64,000 bases of DNA from Triatoma infestans (lineage: Eukaryota; Arthropoda; Insecta; Hemiptera; Reduviidae). The notes beneath the pieces were generated by a model. That model was not told the origin of the DNA and did not search any database. It saw only the letters and a program-made list of their open reading frames with translations. Position numbers and translations under genes: made by a program. Positions 30,955 to 41,885 of this stretch are shown here, in pieces; the first letter of the stretch is position 1, and every line of letters begins with the position of its first letter. The DNA lies in the NCBI GenBank assembly GCA_011037195.1, contig JAAEAF010004368.1:26320-90319 (forward strand). Direction: 5' to 3'.

Positions 30955-31530
30955 CCTCACTCCTACTAGCAAGAGGAAGTATTGCGATCATGTCAAATTT
31001 TGAACAATTCATGTGTCGAGGCCCATATGAAGAAAACGCTTCCGGTGGTTGGAACAGGTGGTTAGTACAGAAGCATTTTGGAAATCAAAGGTATAATAGG
31101 CAAGGGTAATCGCATGTTTTGTGCCGGAATACGCAAACTTGTCAGTTTAGGAATACGGAAAATACATTTTTACCGAGCAATCGGTATGTGTAGTGTAGGA
31201 ACAAAAGATCTAATAAAATGAAAAGTTGCAGGAAGCTCAAACTTCGTATTCAAGCTGGGTACTAATATCGCTTCTGACACGAAGATATTTGTAAAATATA
31301 TCACACGATAGTGCGATTTTACTGAGTGGTTTATTCAATTTTTCGCGATTTTCTCTACAAAGGCTCCAACGATTTTCTTTTCTACTTTTTGTAATTACTA
31401 AACAGATAAATAAATGATTGTACTTATTTGTATAGGTGGTATTATAATATATTACTCTGAACTAAACTGTACAACTTTTATTTGAAATAATTTCCCCCAG
31501 ATAAACTGATTTTTTCCCAGAAATAGAGTA
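30955..31530 (+). repeat. Dispersed repeat X, from its 5' module
   Basis: Starts CTACTAGCAAGAGGAAGTAT then TGCGATCATGTCAAATTTTG, the same start as 53640-53700. Later words GTGCGATTTTACTGAGTGG, TTTTTCGCGATTTTCTC and CAACGATTTTCTTTTC match other copies. Confidence 0.6.
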
Positions 31531-31854
31531 AGCGTTATGCTTCCCTTTGTAGTACCGCTCCAGTTCGACGTATGATTCTACCATTTTTATAATATCAATA
31601 AAAATTAGAAGCATTTGAAGCTAATCGATTAACCAAAAATGCTACTTATAGATTAGGTTTTTCAATTTGTTAGAATTCTCTTAAAAATCGTCTACAATGA
31701 ATTCGCTTTCTTATCCAACGCCCGCCTCTTCCCTTTCGACCATTCATCGGCGAGCAGCCCAATATATCGTTGCTTGCCTCAAGCAAATATCTGTAGATGT
31801 GAGGGAGACGTCTGCAAGTCATTAAATTTGAAATGTTCAGTGCATAGATAAAAA

Positions 31855-32100
31855 TGTATCATTAGAGATATTTTCCGTGATAGCCTGCTTGCTTTTGTGG
31901 TCATCGACCGGTTTGGGCAAAACAGTGTGATAACATATATAGACTTGCACGGAGCAAAACCGCTTTTTAAAAACCAGTGAATCAACGAAATTTACTTTGT
32001 GCAAGTCTAAGTTATCACACACTGTTTTGACAAAAACATGATGATGGGCGAACGTCTGAAACCCGGTCGATGACCACAAAATAAAGTAGGCTGTAAGGTT
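31855..32100. mobile_element. Decayed F1 hammerhead element
   Basis: Left arm TTAGAGATATTTTCCGTGAT and CATCGACCGGTTTGGG (motif partly deleted); right arm GCAAGTCTAAGTTATCACAC, GATGATGGGCGAACGTCTGA, GGTCGATGACCACAAAATAA. The inverted structure is still clear. Neither ribozyme core is intact. Confidence 0.65.
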
Positions 32101-33540
32101 TAAATCTAAGTTAATTTTGTCAGTAGGCGCTCTACATAAATCCGCCGAGGTACACAAGTATAAACCCTACCACAGTTTTGATGGACAGCCAAATAAAACA
32201 TTGTAAAGATTAAAAATTTAAAAGAAAATTGATTAATTAAATAATTGTATCAATAGGAGATTCACTCACAAGCCTTGTGAGTGTTTCACACCGGATTTTT
32301 GGAAGTTTCGCATTACTATTACATAGACGTTATAAATTAATTCTTTTCTCGTAGTTGCTTGACTCTTCGATTGGCGGCAGCATGCAATAACTTTCTTCTT
32401 CCAAACTAAACCCGCAATACTTCTGTGTTATACACATTTTATATGTAATCTACCCAATGTTATTTTAAGGATGACCAGTCCATTCTTTATCTGACTTGTT
32501 ACACTTCTCCTTTACAAGTTAGTCTTTCCAATGAGTAATACAACCTAGCTTCATTATAGAGGTACTATTAAATACTTATCGGAATTAATTTAATATATTT
32601 AATTATTTATGTATTTATTTATAGATTTATCTTGTGACTATGGTCTTCAGACCATAATGCCAAGTATCTTTGGCATCCTTGTTAAGGATGTCGATATTTT
32701 TAAATGTTTCCGAGTTATGTGTTAATTCTGATCCTGCCAGTTCTAGAATTCTCTATATAATAAATATGCAAGTAACCTAATAAAGTCCGAGTACAAAAGC
32801 ACCAAAAAAATTGTAAAGAATCAGATTTCATGACATGGGAACGACATTATTCTCAGAAAGCAATCTTAACCTTTATGAGGGGGAAAGTCCTCAATTTACC
32901 AAAGTAATACCAACAGCCCTTTTCTTAAAATGCCATCATCCCTTTTACTGAAGTTTAATGCCAATTTATTTCTACCGCATTACTATTACATAGACGTTCT
33001 TAAATTAATTCTCTTCTTTACCTGTTTATAGATAAATGTTCTTACTTTGTTTAATTTAGTTTTTTTTTTATAGAAAAGTACATTCTCTGAGAACAAAACA
33101 AACAAAAAATGTCTAGGAAAGCGGGTAAGAGAATATATGCGTTTTAAATTAAAATTACAAAACATTGATTATACGTATAAAATCTGGTCAACTATTTTGT
33201 AAGTCAATGCAGTATGTCAGTTAATTGTATACTCATAATAATCTGGTGAAATTCCAAACAAAATAACGATAACAATGTTTTACATTATTTCAGCACCAAC
33301 TAATTATTATTTTGTATTTATTAATAATTATTTGTATGTATTAATAATTGATTTGTATTTTATTTCTCAATCAGCGATTATTCCCTGCACTTTAAAACTG
33401 ACCGGGTTTATTCTTGCACAATTTATTCCCCAACGTTAGTCGTGTAATAATGCAATATAATGGAAAGGCGCTAATAGAAATCCAAAGGTCACAGATCTCA
33501 AAACAAGTTTATCAGAAAAAATATATAATATAAAAGACAC
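32101..33540. other. AT-rich DNA, nothing recognised
   Basis: About 1.4 kb. A repeat X 3' module is visible at 32270-32310 (CTTGTGAGTGTTTCACACCG). No coding frame. Confidence 0.5.
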
Positions 33541-33975
33541 CGGATAGATTGTAGATTGTTGTAGGGGATTTAGCACTGTGACGTGAAAGATTTATTGCGC
33601 CCCCGGAGCCTTCTCAGTGCACCGCCAGCCTCCAAACAGTGTTCTCTAGCTACAGACAACACTGCCCATCACCGGACAGTGAGCTGTACAGTCTGTTAGG
33701 AAGGTAAAATATAAGAGCAGCCTGCTGGATTCGAACCCGAGACCTCCGCGTTCTAGCCCAGCGCGCTACCACTAGCTCTAATAATCCCATATTTCTCCCT
33801 TGGCTTTCGCCAGTTATGGAGGAGACACTAGTTTGTGTACTATAGTTGTCCCTGTCTGTAAAGAGTAGAGTGAATGTAATTTAAGTGTATTGTATACTGT
33901 TATGACGAAGTACATGGAGTAAGTGCTGAGCTGTGGTAACCCGTGGGTCGCTACTTCCTAAGTAACTGCAACATA
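33541..33975 (-). mobile_element. Composite SINE with 5' extension, tail type C
   Basis: Minus-strand copy of the arrangement at 7427-7818. The 5' extension begins CAGTTACTTAGGAAGTAGCG (33970) and runs to AGCCAAGGGAGAA (33790). The head has A box AGCTAGTGGTAGCGCGC and B box GGGTTCGAATCC; the body is nearly complete (CACTGTCCGGTGATGGGCAG); the tail is AATAAATCTTTCACGTCACA then CCCCTACAACAATCTAC. Confidence 0.7.
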
Positions 33976-34054
33976 TACACCTTACTGGCAAAAAAAAGCA
34001 TATACATGAATATCGCTTCGGCGGTAATATACTGAAAAGACAAGGGTAAAAAAT

Positions 34055-34390
34055 ATACATATTGTAACGCAGCCATCTAGGGGAAGAAGTAGGCACCTCA
34101 AGTTCTCGTCGTGGCTAGCAAGGTGCTTCTAGATCCTTCTATAGCGGACTCCCATGGCCTAGATATTTGAGAAACCTCCAGAACCTTCTCCAGTGGTATA
34201 AATAGAAGAAGGACAGCGCGAGTGACAAAATGGAGTGCGCGCTTGTTAAAAGTGAATAAAAAGTGTACTCAGAGATCTTTTGTTAGTTTATACAGTGTAT
34301 TTAAGTGATTTATTTGTAATTTATTGTGTTGAACAATAAATTGGTGTTGTTAGAAGTTTAGTGTGTTTTCTAAGGCGAAACCACTTACAG
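34055..34390 (+). other. Candidate solo LTR or promoter-bearing repeat
   Basis: Begins TGTAACGCAGCCATCTAGGG, has a TATA box with upstream GAA/TTC words, a likely transcript start region, AATAAA (34336-34341), and may end near CCACTTACA (34387). The layout resembles a Ty3/gypsy-type LTR (U3-R-U5), but I find no TSD and no second copy in the window. A genuine host promoter is the alternative; no downstream coding frame supports that. Confidence 0.35.
34176..34205 (+). promoter_or_regulatory. TATA box with heat-shock-like GAA/TTC motif
   Basis: TATAAATAG at 34197-34205 preceded by CAGAACCTTCTC (34180-34190 region), an inverted GAA-nn-TTC pair like the heat-shock element unit. A second partial unit, GAGAAACC, lies just upstream. 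Functional status unknown. Confidence 0.35.
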
Positions 34391-34414
34391 CTACTTTGAT
34401 AAACGTTTATATAT

Positions 34415-34443
34415 ATATATATTGTGTGTGTGTGTGTGTGTAT
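34415..34443 (+). repeat. (TA)n(TG)n microsatellite
   Basis: TA repeat followed by about nine TG units. Confidence 0.85.
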
Positions 34444-34889
34444 GTAATTACAAATTCGAATTGTTAAAATAAAATAAAAAAACTTTGGAACCATTTTCGA
34501 GAACATGGTAAAAACAAAAAAATTAGTGTAGTTGGATTTTCTATTAACAGGTTTTAACCAACAACACTTTCAAATTGGATGCCTGATAATTCCAAGTCGG
34601 ATTAGCAAGTTTGAATTATTTGTTTTTCCAATTTGCTGTTAAAACTACGAACTAACTCATATTTTTTTTTTTATAACATACCTATCGTTCATTAAAAAAC
34701 TATTCTTTACTACCTTCACGTATGTATTACATTTTGGATATTGAGTTTCATCAATAATTATATTTCGAAATTTTCTAAGTAAAAAAAAAAATGTTTTCAG
34801 CATATGGTGTTGTGTGTGAGGGAGAAAGGGGGGGGAAGTGTCTGGCATGTATATATGTCCTTAAACAATATGTCTCAATAACGAAATAT

Positions 34890-35200
34890 CGCTATAGGCT
34901 AAAAGTGGTTAGAACAGGGTTTCCACTTAGATGCACAGCAGCAGGTGACATTATGGTTTCGTACAAAATCAAAAGTGCGACTTCACTGCAAATTTTTTTT
35001 TTTTTTTTTTTGCGAATTACTAGAAAAAGTTCCATTTCTATGCTAAATTTGCATACTAACTAAATCCAAAAAGTTCTAGCATTTTTTTATTTTTTTTTTA
35101 TTTGAAGCATTTTTCCAGCAATACTGATTCTTGAATAGTCTTTGGGGGGGGGCTGCAATTTTATGTTTTTCTTAAATGTAACACTTCAACGTAATGCACG
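34890..35200 (+). repeat. Dispersed repeat X copy
   Basis: GGGTTTCCACTTAGATGCAC, AAAAGTGCGACTTCACTG, a T-run, GCGAATTACTAGAAAAAG and TTTATTTGAAGCATTTTTCC follow the order of other X copies. It runs directly into repeat Y. Confidence 0.5.
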
Positions 35201-35214
35201 ATTCTATCAATTAT

Positions 35215-35830
35215 GTAGTGGAAGAAAGACATGGAAAAATAATAGTTTTGGAAAATAGTTTAGTGAAATAATTTTGTAAAATTTTGCTAGTTCAATACAC
35301 TTATTTTAGTGAAGGGTAAAGAGCCAGGTACTATAATTTAGGTAAATGGTACTGAAGAGGCAAAGGGACAAGTAACAGTTAGGATAAGACAATACACTCC
35401 CTCCAGACATACCAGCATTATTTGAAAAGATTTGTACTAGCAAGAGAAGGCATTCTTTCAGACAGTCTGCATTCTGCTTTCAAACAAGAACAGTCTGTAT
35501 TAGACATTCTACCAGTAAACATCAGTGCCAGTTATAAGTTAAAACATAAGAATTTATTCTAACTAGCTTCAGTATATTATTGTACATTATTATGTACAAT
35601 AAGTGTATGATTGTGTTATTGAAAAGTACTTAAATTCACTTAGAGAATATATTATCTATTTTGAAAACAGTGTGATCTCTTGATTATTTCAGATACTTCT
35701 CTCTTAAACATATATACTCCCAAGCACTTTACAAAACCGTTCACGCCACAATCTACTACTACCTCAAGCTACAACTACAACATCACATCCCCAACTACAT
35801 TTCAATTATTTAGTCATCAAATACATTAAA
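35215..35830 (+). repeat. Dispersed repeat Y, copy 1
   Basis: Homologous along its length to 58862-59425 in direct orientation, with diverged but collinear words: GAAAATAGTTTAGTGAAATA, CAGTCTGCATTCTGCTTTC, CTTAAATTCACTTAGAGAA, TTAAACATATATACTCCCAA, TTTACAAAACCGTTCACGCC. No convincing coding frame. It may be the continuation of repeat X. Confidence 0.6.
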
Positions 35831-36088
35831 AACATTGCCAGTTTTCTAAGTTTGACAGGAAAACAGTTAATGGAAATTGCGATTTTATGGAAAAGTTGTC
35901 TGAAATTTTTACAAAATTTTCTAGAAAATTTGGGTTTTTTTATTTTGGGAAATCTTTGGCGTTAGATTTTGTATATTATTTAAAAGAGGCTCTGGAGGAC
36001 TCTAGTGTAATCTATTCACTAAATGTTACTATTTGCACGATTTTTTACCCCAACTAAAATTAAAGGTAACTAAACGTAGAGTAAAATC

Positions 36089-36560
36089 ATGCCCGAGCCA
36101 TCTATATTCCGTTCATTCATCTATTCAAATTCCATCTCATACATAATCATTCATACTCTAAAGTCTATCATTCCCAATCTCAAGTCTGGTCTCCACTCCT
36201 TCGACAAACTCAGTAAACATTACTCTAAACTCAAAAACCCCTTTGAAACTTATGACCAAACGAATTCTCTTTTCAGCATACTTTGCACTGCACCAAACTG
36301 TAATGCATGTTACATTGGTGAATCAGAAAAACACCTACGAATGAAACTTAGACAACATGAAAACGGACATAACTAACAAAAAAAAATCTGGCAGTACAGA
36401 CTTCACAAAACATGCAATTACCCTTGTCCATTCCTTTGATTTCCGAAATTGCTTCTAGGCTAACCAACTGAAGCGATTGATTATTTTCTGAATCCATGCA
36501 CATTAACCTCAATCCTAACTGCATAAACTACAAAAAAGACACGGACGAAATGTGATAATG
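36089..36560 (+). pseudogene. Penelope-like GIY-YIG endonuclease end
   Basis: Reads KSIIPNLKSGLHSFDKLSKH, then CTAPNCNACYIGESEKHLRM and KLRQHENG, followed after a stop and shift by STDFTKHAITLVHSFDFRNC. The Cys-rich CxxxxCxxCYIGES with an Arg/His segment downstream is the Penelope form of the GIY-YIG domain, which in these elements follows the RT. Stops at 36374 and later show decay. Confidence 0.65.
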
Positions 36561-36654
36561 ACCTATTCTTACAACAATATTTTTCGCTTCCTCCAAAAAG
36601 ATACCCACACATTCAATTACACATACCAAAACTTTCTTTACATTCCGCTCATTT

Positions 36655-37325
36655 CTAGGTAATCGTGTCAAATTTTTGATATCGAGTTTTCACCGGAAAT
36701 ATCCGTTTTGAGGTCCCCTGAGTCCAAAAAAGTGGTTTTTGGCAAATGGTTTGTGTCTGTGTGTGTGTGTTTGTGAATGTGACCAGCTTAGCTCATAAAC
36801 GAAAAACCGCAGACAGTTGAAATTTGATATTCCGTTTAGGTATCACCATGGGATCTGACTGTACGTTATCTGTAAAAATTCCTCAACCGGAAGTACCACT
36901 TTACTAGATTTTTTTATACTTTTTTGCGTTTTTCTTAAAAATGGTTAGGACGATTTTCTTGAAACTCCTTATATAAACTAAACATACAATGATCTACAAC
37001 TTTTATTTAAAACATTTCTCTAGGAAAATTCATTTAAGGGCACTTTTATGGAAAGGGTGGGGGTTATGTTTTTCCCTAAAGTGCTATCATAGTTGATTAT
37101 ACAATTCTATCATCCAAGCAAACTTAATTAGAAATAAATAGATGGCCAAAATGCCGACTTTCAAGGAAAGTAGTAAACCAGAAGTGGGCTTTTACTGAAC
37201 AGTTTTTTTAGTTTTCGACGAATTTCATTAAATTTGGTACACAAACTATTAAAATTTGTCAATTATAATTTTGAGAACTGGAGTAAGAGAAAGTTGTGTG
37301 AGTGTTTCCCACCAGATTTTTTTTT
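36655..37325 (+). repeat. Dispersed repeat X, longest copy
   Basis: From TAATCGTGTCAAATTTTTGA through a (GT)n stretch (36750-36780), GATATTCCGTTTAGGTATCA, GGATCTGACTGTACG, CGATTTTCTTGAAACTCC, ATCATAGTTGATTATACAAT and GTGTGAGTGTTTCCCACCAG. It is the best template for the family. Confidence 0.65.
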
Positions 37326-37569
37326 CTTATAATTACTTATTGATTTGTTTTTCCCTTCTAGCACTCCTCATACTTTCCAACTTTTCTAAATTTTCTTTTC
37401 ACGATCTTCTTTGCAAGTTTACCTTATTCCATAATCAAACAATAACCTCCTCTAACATTCAACTCTCTATACTTCCTTAAACATGTATCGTATCTTTTTT
37501 ATTTTTATATTATTTAATCGTTAAATGTTGTAGTTTATTTCTTTTTGTATTGCTCTTTGTTTTGTTTAT

Positions 37570-37618
37570 GTAGTTTCTGAGGAAAGACACCAAAGGTGTC
37601 CGAAACGTTGAATAAACT
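37570..37618 (+). ncRNA. Hammerhead-like motif of the Penelope-like element
   Basis: CTGAGGA (37577-37583), AA, stem II GACACC-AAA-GGTGTC (six perfect pairs), C, GAAA (37602-37605), CGTT. The sequence ACGU can form a 4-bp stem III between two copies, and GUUU before the core can pair with GAAU after it. Hammerhead motifs are known in Penelope-like elements. Confidence 0.6.
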
Positions 37619-37689
37619 TTTAAAGATAAAAGTTTTTTTCTTTGGCCCCCAGCTAACTAATATTTTGCTTGTTGAGTAAAAATCACTTT

Positions 37690-37770
37690 ATAAAGACAAT
37701 TTGTGAATCATAACTTTATTATTTGTAGTTTGAGAAAGTCGTGTAAGTGTTTCACACCAGATTTTTTTTC
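37690..37770 (+). repeat. Repeat X 3' module
   Basis: GAGAAAGTCGTGTAAGTGTT followed by TCACACCAGATTTTTTTTC, the same end module as at 37268-37325. Confidence 0.5.
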
Positions 37771-38099
37771 TTGTATCACGTGACCGGAAAACATGTAATT
37801 TTTAAGAAAATATAAGTTCAAAAATTTAGATTCGAAATTCTTTAACGGCAGTATAAAAAAAGAAAAAAAAAAAATTAGAAGGAATTGAAAATATGGAAAT
37901 CAAAATCGTTATATAAATTAAATCCAATCTCTTTAATACAGGATATATATTACATATATAATGCGATCACCATTTTGGTCCGTGTTAATCAACAAACCAA
38001 AGGCAAACGTTATCTACGTACTTTATGCAAATTAATCCAAATCAAATATTATGATAGGGATTTTGCTGTCTAAACCCAGAAATAATCTCAGAGTAATAT

Positions 38100-38122
38100 A
38101 CTATATATATATATATATATAT
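38100..38122 (+). repeat. (TA)n microsatellite
   Basis: About ten uninterrupted TA units. Confidence 0.85.
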
Positions 38123-38317
38123 CTCAGTAAATACTTTATACGAGCATAACTACCAAATAATGTAAACCTAATTAATGTTTACATAATAATATTTGGTATT
38201 GCAGTTTTATTAATTATAGAATTTTGTATAGACTTTGATGTATTTACTGAAGATTTATAGATCTATATAAATTGAAGTGTATAATAAAGAAATGAATACA
38301 AATTTTAGCTAAAAAGA

Positions 38318-38572
38318 CGGGAATAGCTAAGTGGTTAGCGCAATAGACTCCCACGTGGACCCAGGTTCAAGTCCAGCTGTGCTACCTACCTTTAGATTTT
38401 TTCTTCCTAGGAGCCTCTATTACTCACTGTTCGGTGATGGACAGTGTTTGTGTCCGTAACGAGAGAACACTGTGTCCGGAGGCGGCAGTGCACTCTGAAG
38501 GCTTCGGGCGCCAATAACCATAGCTGGTGACGCGCTTTAAATTAAAAAAAAAAAACAAAAAAAAACCTTCTC
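38318..38572 (+). mobile_element. tRNA-derived SINE, head type 2, tail type A
   Basis: A box ATAGCTAAGTGGTTAGCGCA, B box AGGTTCAAGTCC (one change), body word TTAGATTTTTTCTTCCTAGG, GGCGCCAATAACCATAGCTG then GCGC, and an A-rich tail. Slightly diverged. Confidence 0.8.
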
Positions 38573-38589
38573 TAACTACTGTTTCATCA

Positions 38590-39060
38590 AACTCCGAGAT
38601 TTCGATAACATATTTAATTTTAATTACTATTATTTAGATGATAGAATTGTGTAATAAACTGAAATAGTACTTTAGAGGAAAACCATAACCCCAGTCTTTC
38701 CCCATAAGTGGACTTAAATGAATTTTCCTAAAGAAATATTTCAAATAAATGTTATAGCTCTTTGTATATGTAATTGATATGTCAAGTTCAAAGAAAATCG
38801 TTTGGAGCCATTTTCGAAAAAAATCACAAAAACTAAAAAAAAAAAATAATTCAGTAAAGGAGCAATTCAGGTTGATGGATTTTTGCCTGATATCTTCGTA
38901 ACTGATGCAATGATAAGTACCTAAACCAAATACCAAGTTTAAGCTTTCTGCTTTCTTTGGTTTTTGAGATATTTTTTTCACAGGGTAACCCAAACGTGTA
39001 TTTTCGGGGCAAACTTGATATCCAAAATTTGACATGATTACAATACTAGGAGTAACAGAA
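38590..39060 (-). repeat. Dispersed repeat X, minus orientation
   Basis: Contains CCATAACCCCAGTCTTTCCC, AAAGAAAATCGTTTGGAGCC, GATTTTTGCCTGATATCTTC, and the 5' module in reverse (AAAATTTGACATGATTACAA). A T-run follows at 39061-39080. Confidence 0.6.
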
Positions 39061-39194
39061 TTTTTTTTTTTTTTTTTTTTAAGGATTTTTCCTCAAATTT
39101 GAGTTTCCTCGGACCATGTAAAATAAAAACTAATTCGTAACCGTACACAAAGCTTGTCAGACAACCTATACAATCGGCTACATTAGCAAGATGT

Positions 39195-39480
39195 ACATTT
39201 AACCAACGACAATTAATACCTCACTGTACCAAGTCCACATTATTCTTCCAATACAGCCTGTCCCAGTGCATCTTGCTCACACAGCTCTCTACCAGTCATA
39301 ATTTCATTATTATCGTTCTTCCAGTTATTCCTCCGCCTACTTCTTTTTCATCTTCCTGGCGATTCCCATTCCATTATTCTTTTGGGATTCTGCATTCTGG
39401 CAGTCTTTGTAAATAACCAAACCATACTAATTTTCTTTTTTCAATTTCTTCTAAGACTGTGCTCTTTCGTAAGATAAAGT
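39195..39480 (-). pseudogene. RTE-like LINE C-terminal remnant
   Basis: Minus strand reads LFTKTARMQNPKRIMEWESP, then a Lys/Arg-rich segment with NNWKNDNNEIM, and GRELCEQDALGQAVLEE. Word order follows the C-terminal part of RTE-like proteins. Several stops. Confidence 0.4.
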
Positions 39481-39552
39481 AAAAGGAACAATAAATATTG
39501 TCAGATCAAGATAAACAATAGTTATGTTTGTCCGTTGTTAATAAAATAAACA

Positions 39553-39790
39553 AAATGCTGGCTGGGTGGGGCCAAAATAAAAAAAACTTTTTGACTTTAA
39601 AAGTTTAATTATTGAAGTTTCAAACACCTTTGGTTTCCTTCCTCAGAATCTAACAAGGACGTAGATATAAGTAGCTGTAAAATGTTACATTCTACCGCTC
39701 TTTATTAGATCCTGAGGAAAAAGACTAAAAGTCTTCACAACGTCGATAAATAAACTTTAAAAGTCAAAAAGTTTCTAAAATATAATTTTT
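39553..39790. mobile_element. Inverted hammerhead pair, family F3 (Penelope-type)
   Basis: Left arm ACTTTTTGACTTTAAAAG and right arm CTTTAAAAGTCAAAAAGT are inverted copies, each with a hammerhead-like motif (left minus 39610-39647, right plus 39711-39750). The left outer extension (GCTGGCTGGGTGGGGCC) matches the end of the Penelope-like copy at 37640-37665. The right motif has lost the GAAA (CACAA instead). Confidence 0.6.
39610..39647 (-). ncRNA. Hammerhead-like motif, F3 left arm
   Basis: Minus strand: CTGAGGA, A, stem II GGAAACC-AAA-GGTGTTT with two mismatches, GAAA, CTTC. Core conserved, stem II weakened. Confidence 0.45.
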
Positions 39791-41050
39791 AACGAGCACT
39801 ATTACATTTTGATGATCACTGCATCTTTCAAGAATGATTTAAGAAAGCAAATATTTGTTGACCTAAATATATAGTAAGAATATCATTAAAGAATCTTGCT
39901 TGATAAATGTGAAGTTAAGTAGCGTGTATTTTGGAAAAGCCAAATTAAACATTTCTTTAGTTTATTTTTTTTTTATATAGAATTAAAAGGACCCTTCATT
40001 CCTTCAAAGATATGAATAAGTTAAAAGTAGAAAATCCTTCAGATCAGTAAGGCCGAATGAGTTTCTGAGTTATTAAAACAGAGCAAAAAATAAAATAAGT
40101 TAAATTATTATGGAAATAAAAGTATTGAATGATGCAAAGGTTTTAAAGTTTCCACTTTTTTTTTAAAAAGTTAAAGTATAAAAAAAAAAAAAAAAAAATG
40201 GGAGGGTAACGCAGAAGTAGATTTCATGCGAGACTAGAGCTCTGAGTACATTTGGGTAAAGATTACCGCTTTACTTGAACCAAAGTCGACTTTACCTAAT
40301 GGAAAAAGTTAAAATTTTAATTCTCTACTCTACCCACTGTTAGTTAAAGCATAGCGTCATTGTGTCAATATGGCGTTTTAATAAACACAGTATAGCGTTA
40401 GCTGTAAGAAAAGTATGGAACTGCAAGAGCAAAAGTCTTGTAGAGACTTCTTTTGAAGAGAATGAGACTACGTAGGGTGGGTGGGTGAGGTATTATACTA
40501 GAGGGAGAAGTTTGGTGCCTCTAGCAAAACTAAAAAGGGAAAACGAACGTTCACTTCAATCCTAAACGGTTTATAAGTTGAAATAAAGAAAATGGAATGA
40601 GACAAGAGAAGTGGGAGTGGTTAGAATTCATTTTATACTATAGAAGACTAAAGAGAACGCGGAATGAAAATTAAATAAACCAGTTTTCGTAAAGGAAATA
40701 GTGGTATGGGGGTGGAAAGGGAGTTGAAGAAATGTTGAAGGATACTCTTAAGAGTTTCTTCACTGGAGAACTGACTGAAGAGGGACTGGGTAGCTAAGAA
40801 CAGATTGCTTTAAAGAAATACCTAAATAAAAAAAATAAATAAAATAAAATGGAGAGACATTGTTACTTGTCGTTTTTCAACTAGATATATATTAAATTTA
40901 ACTACTGTTTTTTTAAACAAGAGAAGAAGAACCAATACTTCAGTTGATTTTTTGTTTTTGTTTTACATTAAACTGCATTCAAACTTTCTATAAAGTCAAG
41001 ATTCAACAAATTTCTAAGTTTTTCTAAATACAAATTTAGGATTACTAGTA
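39791..41050. other. Unrecognised DNA
   Basis: About 1.25 kb. 40195-40830 is purine-rich (GGGAGGGTAACG, GGTGGGTGGGTGAGG) without a coding frame. An A-run of 20 lies at 40178-40198. Confidence 0.45.
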
Positions 41051-41052
41051 TT

Positions 41053-41540
41053 TTGCGATATTGGATGACTTCAGAACGTGTGCTTGGCTGGCGTTTTTAT
41101 ATCTCTGCATTGGCATCGATATCTCTTGGTAACATTCCATTAGTCTCCAATGCTAAAATTTGCTCCTTTTCAAAAGAATTACAATCTTTAGAGGTGAACT
41201 GCATCAGATCAAAGTTTATTGAAGTTCGCCGTATACAGTTCGAACCCCTGAACACAATAGCTTCCAGCCAGGTTGAGACGAAGGAAAACGAAGGTATTCA
41301 AGGAAACTAAGAGCCCTATAGGCTGGCAAAAAAGAAGAAGCTCTGCGGACCCTCCCATCGGCTATGAGCCTGCCGGCGGCATTTGTACAAAACTTCCTCT
41401 GAAACTATTCAGGCTGGCATGGAAACAAACACACTATTGGAGAAATAATAAAAATGCGGGACAGAACCATTTCATGATTTTCCTGGTGAACCTTTTAAAG
41501 ACACGCATCATTATCTCCTTAGTGAAATTGAAAAACTGAG
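41053..41540 (+). other. Unrecognised open frames, possibly decayed coding DNA
   Basis: Two overlapping plus-strand frames of 85 and 88 codons (41053-41310 and 41273-41539) have less skewed composition than their surroundings (for example PPIGYEPAGGICTKLPLKLF). A frameshift between them would explain the overlap. I recognise no domain; this could be a decayed element ORF. Confidence 0.25.
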
Positions 41541-41699
41541 GTATACTTCTTTAAGGTCCATGCTGCGGAATCACTTATAGGAAACATGAGGACAAAGATG
41601 AAACACCATCTTCTTCTACGTGGGGGCATGTGAATGATTCCTAAAATTTGGCGCTTGTAATTTGGTGTCGAATTAATTCCATTTTTTTATTAAACGCAC

Positions 41700-41885
41700 A
41701 AAATTAGTAACATAACCTTATAACCTACCCACATATATATACAAGCAACAAACTAAAAAGTGTGAGTGTAACAGAAACAATATGTTGAAGTGAACTCTCT
41801 ACACGAACTTGGTGAATTTGACCTGACGATGGATGAAAATCTGAAACCGGTCAGGATCAAAATGAATATGCATGCTACGACGAAA
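41700..41885. mobile_element. Hammerhead element family F2, one arm
   Basis: Reverse-complement counterpart of 14800-14975, sharing CATAACCTTATAACCT, AGTGAACTCTCTACACGAAC and ATGAATATGCATGCTACGAC. Carries one plus-strand hammerhead-like motif. Confidence 0.65.
41818..41858 (+). ncRNA. Hammerhead-like motif, F2 arm
   Basis: CTGACGA 41823-41829, T, stem II GGAT-GAAA-ATCT (41831-41842; four pairs with one G-U), GAAA 41843-41846, CCGG, TC 41851-41852. Stem I may pair TTTGA with TCAAA across a small internal loop. Well-preserved core. Confidence 0.55.

Larger units (their letters stand above)
35990..37680 (+). mobile_element. Penelope-like element, partial, interrupted by repeat X
   Basis: Contains a GIY-YIG endonuclease coding end (36089-36560), an inserted or adjacent repeat X segment (36655-37325), then a terminal region with a hammerhead motif (37570-37618) and the end sequence TTTCTTTGGCCCCCAGC. 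The terminal region is shared with the inverted pair at 39553-39790, which makes the latter a relative of a true Penelope-like element. RT sequence is not recognisable, so the copy is incomplete. Confidence 0.6.

Noticed and set aside
38634..39035. 133-codon minus-strand frame
   Set aside because: Falls in dispersed repeat X, which has other copies without an open frame. Composition follows the repeat and T-runs.
39061..39080. Poly(T) run as a terminator or A-tail of an insertion
   Set aside because: No coding end or TSD could be tied to it with confidence.
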